Below, in pieces: positions 44,201 to 54,500 of a DNA stretch of 64,000 nt. The notes beneath the pieces were generated by a model that worked only from the letters and a program-made list of their open reading frames with translations, made no database searches and had not been told where the DNA came from. Source of the stretch: Siphonodentalium dalli (lineage: Eukaryota > Mollusca > Scaphopoda > Gadilida > Siphonodentaliidae). Where the stretch lies: positions 259,823,863 to 259,887,862 of the forward strand of contig CP136064.1 of assembly GCA_032622095.1 (NCBI GenBank). Reading direction: 5' to 3'. Positions within the stretch are counted from its first letter, which is position 1, and every line of letters starts with the position of its first letter. The position numbers and the translations under genes are program-made.

Positions 44201-46714
44201 TTAAGAGTATTTAGTATAGAAAGGGTTAAATTTATGAATATTTAGTATAAACAGGGTTAATTTATGAGTATTTAGTATAGTAAAGTTTAAATTTATGAGT
44301 ATTTAGTATAAACAGGGTTAATTTATGAGTATTTAGTATAGTAAGGTTTAAATTTAAGAGTATTTAGTATAGTAAGGTTTAAATTTAAGAGTATTTAGTA
44401 TAGTAAGGTTTAAATTTATGAGTATTTAGTATAGTAAGGTTTAAATTTAAGAGTATATAGTATAGAAAGGGTTAAATTTATGAGTATTTAGTATAGTAAG
44501 GTTTAAATTTATGAGTATTTAGTATAGTAAGGTTTAAATTTAAGAGTATTTAGTATAGTAAGGTTTAAATTTAAGAGTATTTAGTATAGTAAGGTTTAAA
44601 TTTAAGGGTATTTAGTATAGTAAGGTTTAAATTTAAGAGTATTTAGTATAGTAAGGTTTAAATTTAAGAGTATTTAGTATAGAAAGGGTTAAATTTATGA
44701 ATATTTAGTATAAACAGGGTTAATTTATGAGTATTTAGTATAGTAAAGTTTAAATTTATGAGTATTTAGAATAGTAATGTTTAAATTTAAGAGTATTTAG
44801 TATAGTAAGGTTTAAATTTATGAGTATTTAGTATAGTAAGGTTTAAATTTAAGAGTATTTAGTATAGTAAGGTTTAAATTTATGAGTATTTAGTATAGTA
44901 AGGGTTAAATTTGTGAGTATTTAGTATAGTAAGGTTTAAATTTATGAGTATTTAGTATAGTAAGGTTTAAATTTAAGAGTATTTAGTATAGTAAGGTTTA
45001 AATTTATGAGTATTTAGTATAGTAAGGTTTAAATTTAAGAGTATTTAGTATAGTAAGGTTTAAATTTATGAGTATTTAGTATAGTGAGGTTTAAATTTAT
45101 GAGTATTTAGTATAGAAAGGTTTAAATTTAAGAGTATTTAGTATAGTAAGATTTAAATTTAAGAGTATTTAGTATAGTAAGGTTTAAATTTAAGAGTATT
45201 TAGTATAGAAAGGGTTCAATTTATGAGTATTTAGTATAGAAAGGGTTCAATTTATGAGTATTTAGTATAGATATGTTTTAATTTATGAGTATTTAGTATA
45301 GTAAGGTTTAAATTTAAGAGTATTTAGTATAGAAAGGGTTAAATTTATGAGTATTTAGTATAGAAAGAGTTAAGACACCTCAAGCTTCATACGTTTCGCT
45401 GCAGGTTGTTCACGGTGCGTGACGGTTGGAACTATACGTTTGATCCGTGTAGTGCTTTCAATGTACCCAAAGTACCATATCTCAAGAAGAGTGACACTCT
45501 GGGTGATGATTGCGTCTTGGTGGCGGTAAGTACGGTACACACTTAGCATTTACTTATTCAAGTGCAGTGGTGCAATGGACCCATCCAATATATAATAATA
45601 TGCGTATTAGATATACTGCTGCATGTCTATTATGTAATGTATGAGTTAATTGAAACGCAATTGTAAAACGAATATTATCGTTTGGTGTTTGTCAATTATA
45701 TGGGCGTTTGCGCACATCCATTGCGCAGATGATAAAGATACCAGAAAATTTTTTCTCTCTCAGTTTCTTAGGCAAAAAATTCATATGTGGCACATGCCAA
45801 TGTGTTGATGTTCACAATTTAATATATAATATGTGTTAAATGTGATGGGCTGCAAAAAGATGTGCGCCGAGCAAAGCGAATCGGGAAAAGTGGATCAATC
45901 ATATAAAATGACTAATTTCCGGTAGACATGGGAAAATTTGACACGTTGGATTGAAAAATTTGTGTATTGCCCGGAACTTTTTTCCTGCCCCCCCCCCCCC
46001 CCCCCCCGGTAGACCTAATCTACCTGATGTGATACGGTACATCCCATTGTAAATGTGTTTTGGGATCTTAAACTGGGAAGAATTGTGTAGTAAGCAATGG
46101 AATTATGCAGTAAACGAAATAATTGACAGTTCTAAAATAAAATCCAAACACCAATTCAATCCTTTATGTCAGTGGAGAGATCGCTCAAAGCCGTTGTTCG
46201 CCCACGTCACCACCGTTTCCTTCTGATTCGATGAAACCTGGACTTTTTTACTATGTTTTTATCGTAAGGTAAGCATGTCTGAGGCGGAATGAACAATACC
46301 ATGGGTGATATGTGCTTCGCGTAACCCAGACACGTACAATAAATTAAACAATGTGGCTGTTATACTGTCGAAATTCGTAGAAACATTGACAAAACTCTTC
46401 GCCTCGATTATTCTAAAAATGGTAACAATCGCCACCGTTGTTTGTCGTTAAACGCCGTTGTAACTCGATCACCGCCGTTGGACATCGATCCGCGCCGATG
46501 TAATTGCTTCCCTGTCGTCACTTGATTACATTCGATTGACACGAGTTATCTGTGCTTGTTGTATTCATTTTGATCCTGTGTAGCTCTGCAAGTACAAGGA
46601 AGCGGAGCGGAGTTGGTATTTCCCCATCGGCGTTCAAAGCAAAAAGTCATTTCACGCAACTTACGACACGGCTCATAAATCTATGATGGTGGAGATGGCA
46701 TACAGGGGAATATC
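38011..46714 (+). CDS. MRH-domain-like secreted/lumenal protein, first three exons (3' partial)
   Basis: Exons 38011-38240, 45405-45525 and 46584-46714 join in frame (phase 2, then phase 0) into 160 complete codons plus two bases, with a donor at the end, so the gene continues downstream. Residues 1 to about 34 form a hydrophobic signal peptide. Then come Cys55, GKVIDL, Pro76-Arg77, WNYTFDPC (possible N-glycan at Asn86; Cys92), Cys113 and Cys119, and a beta-rich stretch SWYFPIG to MMVEMAYRG. This order resembles mannose-6-phosphate-receptor-homology domains, which fold lumenal sugar-binding or lookalike modules. The Gln that usually follows the fourth Cys is Lys120, so sugar binding is doubtful. 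No later exon was found before 64000; the next intron would exceed 17 kb. Confidence 0.7.
38809..39320. repeat. 512-bp inverted repeat in intron 1 of the MRH-like gene
   Basis: CACTCTTAGAACAAATGTGT at the left is matched by its complement ending at 39320. Arms of about 240 bp with scattered mismatches and a centre near 39060. Transcribed, it would fold into a long hairpin. Confidence 0.85.
40018..40270. repeat. A-rich low-complexity stretch
   Basis: AAAATTAAAAAC-like runs on the plus strand. Just upstream (39900-40000) are four AAAGGGACACA motifs. No gene. Confidence 0.8.
40453..41434. repeat. ~62-bp minisatellite, about 16 copies
   Basis: Units carry TTGTGTTACTTTAACACGGG, GAATGGGGAAGTTAAGTG and TAATAACTAGACCAC. 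Open on both strands for 145-152 codons because the unit lacks stops in those frames. Confidence 0.9.
41579..41641. repeat. 63-bp hairpin
   Basis: GGGAAATGTTCAGATAATAA pairs with AACTTCATTTCTGAACATTT imperfectly. A related sequence lies at 15758-15790. Confidence 0.65.
41670..45371. repeat. 3.7-kb array of a 31-bp unit, about 119 copies
   Basis: Unit contains GTATTTAGTATAG and AAGGTTTAAATTTA, with variants AAACAGGGTTAATTTATGA (29 bp), AAAGGGTTAAATTTATGA and GTAAAGTTTAAA. The variants recur in blocks (for example near 43450, 43670, 44220 and 44690), showing higher-order duplication. It ends 33 bp before exon 2 of the MRH-like gene. Confidence 0.95.
45405..45525 (+). CDS. MRH-like gene exon 2 (residues 77-117)
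   Basis: Follows GCTGCAG and ends at GTAAGT. It encodes LFTVRDGWNYTFDPCSAF, then the CVLVA strand after a Gly-Asp-Asp turn. NYT is an N-glycosylation sequon. The acceptor lies only 33 bp past the end of a 3.7-kb array of a 31-bp repeat, so the branch-point region touches repeat DNA. Confidence 0.85.
45526..46583. other. intron 2 of the MRH-like gene
   Basis: No further exon seen. Contains a C-homopolymer of about 18 at 45991-46007. Confidence 0.7.
46584..46714 (+). CDS. MRH-like gene exon 3 (residues 118-160 plus 2 nt)
   Basis: Starts after TGTGTAG with LCKYKEAERSWYFPIG and ends MAYRGI plus TC before GTGAGT. The order Cys-x5-Cys across the exon 2/3 join, a Gly after a Phe-Pro-Ile strand, and the closing Tyr-x-Gly fit the MRH pattern. 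The last codon is split (phase 2), so the protein must continue. Confidence 0.83.
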
Positions 46715-47227
46715 GTGAGTACATATCGATATACCAGATACACGCTCGGTATTATGACGCTGGGAGAGCTCGCAATTGCTCGGGAAATATGCATTGTCAC
46801 TCAGGGACGTTCCTATGGGTTCCAACTGGGGAGGGGGTGAGACGACCATAAAATTTCCAACTATAATTAAATAAAATTTCCAACTATATATGATTTGTTC
46901 TAATAAAAATTCCAACTATATAGGATTTAGTTTTAACTTTGAGTATTGCAACATTTCAATATTGGCTTAATTGCTTAATAATTTGGGTTTCTATATGTTC
47001 TTGTGTAAATAAAGACACTAGTAACAAGACTGACAAAGCATTGATCCATGTGTTATGTATTGAGTACACTGTGCATATATACAGTACATGTACATTATAC
47101 ATGATATTAATCAGAATATTGTTGAGGAACGAATACGAGTTACATGTATTCAAATTCCAAGGAGTCACAAGTTATAACTCACACAATGGTAACAATTATG
47201 CATGCTGAATGATTGCTATAACGTTAA

Positions 47228-48744
47228 GGGTACGTTCATACGCTGGCAATATTGCACTGCAAACTGCAAAAATGCCAGCTGCAAAATTGCCAAAACGGAT
47301 TAATTTCTGCCCACTGTCAACACATCATTGTTAGTAGTGATCAATGAACGACAGCCGTTTTGCGTGATTGATGAGCTGTTTTGCAATATATTGGAACAGG
47401 ATACCTGTTGGTATTCTTAGGCCAGTCAAAATAATGTCACTTGACTTGTTGGAATGTGATATCGCCACGGCCAGCTCTCTCGCTGGGATGCTGCTCATAT
47501 ATGAGTACAATAAACGTCACATAGACAGGAGATGGTGGATCCGCACTCGTTTTCAAATTGCCGACGTATAGTGTGCAATCCTCTCTGGGATAGCACCATT
47601 ACAATAAATTTATATTCACTCCGAATATTACTAGGTCGTTTTACGCAACGAAACCCATCCGCATCACACAAGTTACAAGTAAAATAATTATAAATGTCAT
47701 TTCGGTAGTATTCTACTTACAAACCCACAAACCACACAAACGCTTTTCAGCGGAATTACAGCATTCAAAAGTGGGTTGTAGTAGACGGCCCTTTCAAATC
47801 TTCCCGGGTATAATCCCAAACTCCAAACTGATCATTCAAATAATTTTAGTCACAAACTCGTTGGTCTTCATGTTAAGCAAAACAATAAGTTAAGAACAAC
47901 GGGGGGACGTGGTGCTGATGTTAAACAAAACAAAGAAATCAAATAAATAGTAACAGAAGTTAATCAAAAGCACACAATATATTGTTATTCAAATGGCATG
48001 AATAATTATATAGGCCCATAGATATGCTTTATCAATGCCAGAGACTAACATCCCATTATCCCTACTGTTAGACCCAACCTCCACCACGACGACACAAGCA
48101 GTTACTTTTAAACCACTACAATTACATCGATATCGCAGTCTGGGTAGATGGCGTTGGCACGTATTCGAACCCCAGCGACCAGCGTGGTCGAAAATCGTGA
48201 CCAATTTTCAAGCTTGATCTGAATTGGGTGATATCTCAATGTGCCATTCTGATCGATACATGACCATTTCGATAACAATTGAGAATTTGTACACGCTCAC
48301 TGAAGTAAGCACATTTGAAGCAATGCATGGATACTCATAGTGAGTCCTGCCACCATGCACCCCCGCCCTGTAGCTCCCACATTTATGACTCGGGAAGCAT
48401 CACTTTTTGGTATTCTTTGTACGCCTTATCACCATTAATATCCTCATATAACGGAGATTCACACTCATGTATAATTAAGTGTTTATGAGAATCACAGAGA
48501 ACACACCCCGATCCCATTTGATCGTATCAAGGACGGTACAGACACCATCAATTATTGTTAGTGGCCTTGAGTTGTGATATACGCCGTTATCATATATCAC
48601 CGTTGATTGTTGACCATCCACGACCGAGCACGAGCTGGTCGGTAGCTGGCAAAAATGCCAGCTAACAAAATAAAACAAAAACAACCTTTGCAGCTGGCAT
48701 TTTTGCAGTTTGCAGTGCAATATTGTCAGCGTATGAACGTACCC
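47228..48744. mobile_element. 1.5-kb Harbinger-type transposon, decayed
   Basis: GGGTACGTTCATACGCTGGC at the left pairs with the complement of GTCAGCGTATGAACGTACCC at the right; the match continues for about 55 bp with few changes. TAA flanks both ends (47225-47227, 48745-48747). It contains the remnant frame at 47368-47571. The GGGT-GC ends are like the element at 21323-22290. Confidence 0.85.
47368..47571 (+). pseudogene. Harbinger transposase-related N-terminal remnant
   Basis: A 67-codon frame ending LLIYEYNKRHIDRRWWIRTRF then QIADV and a stop. An Arg-rich stretch with Arg-Arg-x-Trp-x-x-Arg is common near the N-terminus of HARBI1/ALP1-like transposases. The DDE catalytic part is absent. 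Its place inside a TAA-flanked TIR element supports the call; the protein match alone is weak. Confidence 0.45.
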
Positions 48745-48864
48745 TAAAGCTCTCAGAAAGATATGGAGGTTTGATATTACTAATAGAATAGTGACCCTGA
48801 ATCTATGGTTGGTAAACATACCAGTCAGAACTTGAAGGAAATGCTTTGACTTAAATTTAATTAA

Positions 48865-49226
48865 AGACATATTATGTACTTGTTCGGGTTCGTGAAACTG
48901 ATAAGTTAGTATTGAGACAACTGGAGGCCTGTAACATTCTACTAACGTCGGCGAAAATTTGAAGCAAATCGACCGTACCACTCCATAGATAAACATCGTC
49001 AGAACTACGCTCAATTGTAAATATTTTCTACTCGATTCGGGACGCATCTATCGGCGATAAACTAACGAAAACGATTTCGCCATCGAGAGTCACTGCATTT
49101 AATTCATATATAAGAATGACGGTGTGTGTTGTCAATTTAGATATACTATTTTTAATATTTACTACTTTGAACAAGATTATTCTCCATTTGTATTTGATCA
49201 CCATATCGGTGTGTTTCACATCACTT
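48865..49226 (+). mobile_element. TTAA MITE family 2, copy 3
   Basis: Starts AGACATATTATGTACTTG after TTAA (48861-48864). The right end CATCACTTT is followed by a mutated target (TTAT). Confidence 0.8.
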
Positions 49227-49460
49227 TTATATATGTGTTCAGGTAATGAGCATTACTGGAATGTATTTACTCAAATGACTGTTTTAACTTGTAACATTGA
49301 CATTACATTGTTATGTACCTTGCAGGACAAATTTAAATAAACTGATTAATATACTGCTATGAGAGGAACTTATAATGTATAAGTGGAAGTCCTCTTGAAC
49401 ATTTATAACAATAATAAAAAAAACACACACGTTTAACATATATACATATCAACAAGTTAA

Positions 49461-49825
49461 AGACATATTATGGACTTGTTCGGGTGCTTGAAACTGATAA
49501 GTTAGTATTCTGGCGCTATACCAACTGGAGGAATGTAGCATTCTACTAACATTGCCGAAAATCTCAAAGCAAATCGACCTTACCACTCCATAGAAAACAT
49601 ATGCTCAATTGCAAATATTTACTACTCGATTCGGGACGCAGCTATCGGCGATAAACTACCGAAAACGATTTCGCCATCTAAAGTCTCTGTATTTAATGAA
49701 TATATAAGAATGACTGAGCGTGTTGTAATTTTGGAATTAATATTTGTAAAGATAACTATACTTTGAGCAAAGTTATATATTCTCCATTTCTATTTGATCA
49801 CCATACCGGAGTGTTTCACATGACT
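49461..49825 (+). mobile_element. TTAA MITE family 2, copy 4
   Basis: AGACATATTATGGACTTG to CACATGACT, TTAA on both sides. Same orientation as copy 3, about 235 bp away. Confidence 0.87.
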
Positions 49826-50020
49826 TTAACAATATATTGAGTGAAAGGCACCACATGATTTGAAAAGCTCAAATTAAAAAAATATAATAGAATCCTGGTT
49901 CGGAATTCGGAAAAAAACAATTTGTACAATTCCGGAATTGGAAAATCAGTGATGAGTATCTAGAATAAGCGAGATCACTGATTCACGGCCGCACTGGATT
50001 AGCTCCGTTCTGTGGTTAGC

Positions 50021-50162
50021 CCCGGTTCCGTGATTTTAGTGCTACCGGTCAAAGTTCCGGAGTAGAATTTCCATATATGGAAGTCAAGAATAGTTCATGA
50101 CTTCCATATATGGAATGCTACTCCAAACCTTTGACCTGTAGCACTAAAACCACGGAACCGGG
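50021..50162. repeat. 142-bp fold-back element, copy 1
   Basis: CCCGGTTCCGTGATTTTAGT, then GGTCAAAGTTCCGGAGTAG and TTCCATATATGGAAGTCA, pair with the right half (TGACTTCCATATATGGAA to CGGAACCGGG). Confidence 0.88.
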
Positions 50163-50417
50163 CCTGCGCGGTGGATCCAATATGTCCGTATTTATAGTGA
50201 CAGGGCGTATTGGAATTCCGAAAATAAACAACCGGCACAAATTCGGAGTCGGAAAATCGCGAACTCTGATTGAAACACTTAGATCATTTAATTTACATGT
50301 TACTTTTAATCTCCAACTATTGGAATTTGAGTCATGAAATTTAAACTGTTGAAAATTATGGTCCTCATGGGGGTGAGACATTCCCCACCCCCCTCCGTTG
50401 GTACGTGCCTGTTGTCG

Positions 50418-50610
50418 CTGAGTCGCGGTCATATTGGATCTCTGCAGCCCCGTTCCGTTTTTTTGTGCTACAGGTCAAAGTTCTGGAGTAGCATTTCATA
50501 TATGGAATTCATGAATATTGAAAAGCTCCATATATGGAATGCTACTCCAGAACCTATATTTTGCACTAAAAACGGAACGGGACTCGATCCAAAATATCGC
50601 CGCGACTCAG
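50418..50610. repeat. 193-bp fold-back element, copy 2
   Basis: CTGAGTCGCGGTCATATTGG outside, then CCCGTTCCGTTTTTTTGTGC and AAGTTCTGGAGTAGCATTTC, pairing with the right half ending CCGCGACTCAG. Inner arms match copy 1. Confidence 0.88.
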
Positions 50611-51544
50611 GCGTATATATAAGACAGGCGTATATATAAGACAGACCATGCAAACATACGGATTTATCGCTATAGACCGCGGACTAAAACACATTACGCT
50701 CCGTTTTAAAACGATCATATCAAAGCGAACATAATTTATTCTAAAAGGCATGAGCATTTCAACTGGGATTGTAAGAACTGGTGGAGACTCAAGCTTCATA
50801 ATTTTGTTTCCCACCACACGCGTGTGACAATCCCGCCGCGACATATCACTGTCATATTTAACTGACATCGGAAGCCCTTTGTGAAATAAAAGCTATATAA
50901 TGCACTTAAAATACCATACCATCTGTTGTCATGAAAATCAACAAAATTCAAGCGAATGTCAAAACATTATTTGAAACGCCATATTAAAATACCTTTTGAT
51001 GCATCTGTGACCTAGTGTTTGCATGGTGTTTTATATCGTAGAATTATAGTCACTGTAACTTGAGAGAACGTTTGTGTCGACAAAAGTGTGCCATGAAATC
51101 GTGTGGTGGTTGTTATAATGATAACTAGTAATTCTAATCCTATTTTGGTTACGGTTCATTTGTGATTTTCTGTGACATGGAACCGTAGCCTCGCACCAAA
51201 AATAGATATGCCCGATATTATGAACATCCAACGTTTGAGCTTTCCTGAATGAAAAGAGGTCTTAATCGTGTTTCATATTACGGACAGCTAAACTACAATA
51301 TATAACATAGTTCACATATCAGTGGAAAATACTGGGCCCAGATGTCATTATCAGCATTTTATCGTCGTGACCCGAACCACTGAGAACGATATACTCGGTA
51401 TGTATTTATATGCATGTGGTAACATAAATAATGAGTATATATTCATCATGAATCCATGCACTCAAGAAGGTTTTGTTTTCATATAACATACGTAATGTAT
51501 TGAATGTGGACAATGCACCATTTCACACCATTTCACACCATTTC
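50611..51544. other. unique sequence before the 40-bp array
   Basis: No gene or repeat recognised. Just before the array CACCATTTCA occurs three times (51518-51545). Confidence 0.5.
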
Positions 51545-54500
51545 GCGTACCTATGGTATTACGTGCAGGCTATTATCTATCTCTGCTTACCTGTGGTATT
51601 ACGTACAGGCTATTATCTATCTCTGCATACCTATGGTATTACGTGCATGCTATTATCTATCTCTGCATACCTATGGTATTACGTGCAGGCTATTATCTAT
51701 CTCTGCATACCTATGGTATTACGTGCAGGCTATTATCTATCTCTGTTTACCTATGGTATTACGTGCAGGCTATTATCTATCTCTGTTTACCTATGGTATT
51801 ACGTGCAGGCTATTATCTATCTCTGTTTACCTATGGTATTACGTGCAGGCTATTATCTATCTCTGCATACCTATGGTATTACGTGCAGGCTATTATCTAT
51901 CTCTGCATACCTATGGTATTACGTGCAGGCTATTATCTATCTCTGCATACCTATGGTATTACGTGCAGGCTATTATCTATCTCTGCATACCTATGGTATT
52001 ACGTGCAGGCTATTATCTATCTCTGCATACCTATGGTATTACGTGCAGGCTATTATCTATCTCTGCATACCTATGGTATTACGTGCAGGCTATTATCTAT
52101 CTCTGCATACCTATGGTATTACGTGCAGGCTATTATCTATCTCTGCATACCTATGGTATTACGTGCAGGCTATTATCTATCTCTGCATACCTATGGTATT
52201 ACGTGCAGGCTATTATCTATCTCTGCATACCTATGGTATTACGTGCAGGCTATTATCTATCTCTGCATACCTATGGTATTACGTGCAGGCTATTATCTAT
52301 CTCTGCATACCTATGGTATTACGTGCAGGCTATTATCTATCTCTGCATACCTATGGTATTACGTGCAGGCTATTATCTATCTCTGTTTACCTATGGTATT
52401 ACGTGTAGGCTATTATCTATCTCTGCATACCTATGGTATTACGTGCAGGCTATTATCTATCTCTGCATACCTATGGTATTACGTGCAGGCTATTATCTAT
52501 CTCTGCATACCTATGGTATTACGTGCAGGCTATTATCTATCTCTGCATACCTATGGTATTACGTGCATGCTATTATCTATCTCTGCATACCTATGGTATT
52601 ACGTGCAGGCTATTATCTATCTCTGCATACCTATGGTATTACGTGCATGCTATTATCTATCTCTGCATACCTATGGTATTACGTGCAGGCTATTATCTAT
52701 CTCTGCATACCTATGGTATTACGTGCAGGCTATTATCTATCTCTGCATACCTATGGTATTACGTGCAGGCTATTATCTATCTCTGCATACCTATGGTATT
52801 ACGTGCAGGCTATTATCTATCTCTGTTTACCTATGGTATTACGTGCAGGCTATTATCTATCTCTGCATACCTATGGTATTACGTGCAGGCTATTATCTAT
52901 CTCTGCATACCTATGGTATTACGTGCAGGCTATTATCTATCTCTGCATACCTATGGTATTACGTGCAGGCTATTATCTATCTCTGCATACCTATGGTATT
53001 ACGTGCAGGCTATTATCTATCTCTGCATACCTATGGTATTACGTGCAGGCTATTATCTATCTCTGCATACCTATGGTATTACGTGCAGGCTATTATCTAT
53101 CTCTGTTTACCTATGGTATTACGTGCATGCTATTATCTATCTCTGCTTACCTATGGTATTACGTGCAGGCTATTATCTATCTCTGCATACCTATGGTATT
53201 ACGTGCAGGCTATTATCTATCTCTGCATACCTATGGTATTACGTGCAGGCTATTATCTATCTCTGTTTACCTATGGTATTACGTGCAGGCTATTATCTAT
53301 CTCTGCATACCTATGGTATTACGTGCAGGCTATTATCTATCTCTGCTTACCTATGGTATTACGTGCAGGCTATTATCTATCTCTGTTTACCTATGGTATT
53401 ACGTGCAGGCTATTATCTATCTCTGCTTACCTATGGTATTACGTGCATGCTATTATCTATCTCTGCATACCTATGGTATTACGTGCAGGCTATTATCTAT
53501 CTCTGCTTACCTATGGTATTACGTGCAGGCTATTATCTATCTCTGCATACCTATGGTATTACGTGCAGGCTATTATCTATCTCTGCTTACCTATGGTATT
53601 ACGTGCAGGCTATTATCTATCTCTGCATACCTATGGTATTACGTGCATGCTATTATCTATCTCTGCATACCTATGGTATTACGTGCAGGCTATTATCTAT
53701 CTCTGCATACCTATGGTATTACGTGCAGGCTATTATCTATCTCTGCATACCTGTGGTATTACGTGCAGACTATTATCTATCTCTGCTTACCTATGGTATT
53801 ACGTGCAGGCTATTATCTATCTCTGTTTACCTATGGTATTACGTGCAGGCTATTATCTATCTCTGCTTACCTATGGTATTACGTGCAGGCTATTATCTAT
53901 CTCTGCATACCTATGGTATTACGTGCAGGCTATTATCTATCTCTGCTTACCTATGGTATTACGTGCAGGCTATTATCTATCTCTGCATACCTATGGTATT
54001 ACGTGCATGCTATTATCTATCTCTGCATACCTATGGTATTACGTGCAGGCTATTATCTATCTCTGCATACCTATGGTATTACGTGCAGGCTATTATCTAT
54101 CTCTGCATACCTATGGTATTACGTGCATGCTATTATCTATCTCTGCATACCTATGGTATTACGTGCAGGCTATTATCTATCTCTGTTTACCTATGGTATT
54201 ACGTGCAGGCTATTATCTATCTCTGCATACCTATGGTATTACGTGCAGGCTATTATCTATCTCTGCATACCTATGGTATTACGTGCAGGCTATTATCTAT
54301 CTCTGTTTACCTATGGTATTACGTGCAGGCTATTATCTATCTCTGTTTACCTATGGTATTACGTGCAGGCTATTATCTATCTCTGCATACCTATGGTATT
54401 ACGTGCAGGCTATTATCTATCTCTGCATACCTATGGTATTACGTGCAGGCTATTATCTATCTCTGCTTACCTATGGTATTACGTGCAGGCTATTATCTAT

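Noticed and set aside
49116-49340. 74-codon hydrophobic frame as a possible next MRH exon or small membrane protein
   Set aside because: Most of it lies in the family-2 MITE at 48865-49226, with no splice-phase match.
50640-51544. Search for a fourth MRH-like exon before the array
   Set aside because: Candidate AG-bounded stretches (for example after 51321) hit stops within about 20 codons in the required phase and show no Cys/Tyr-Gly pattern.
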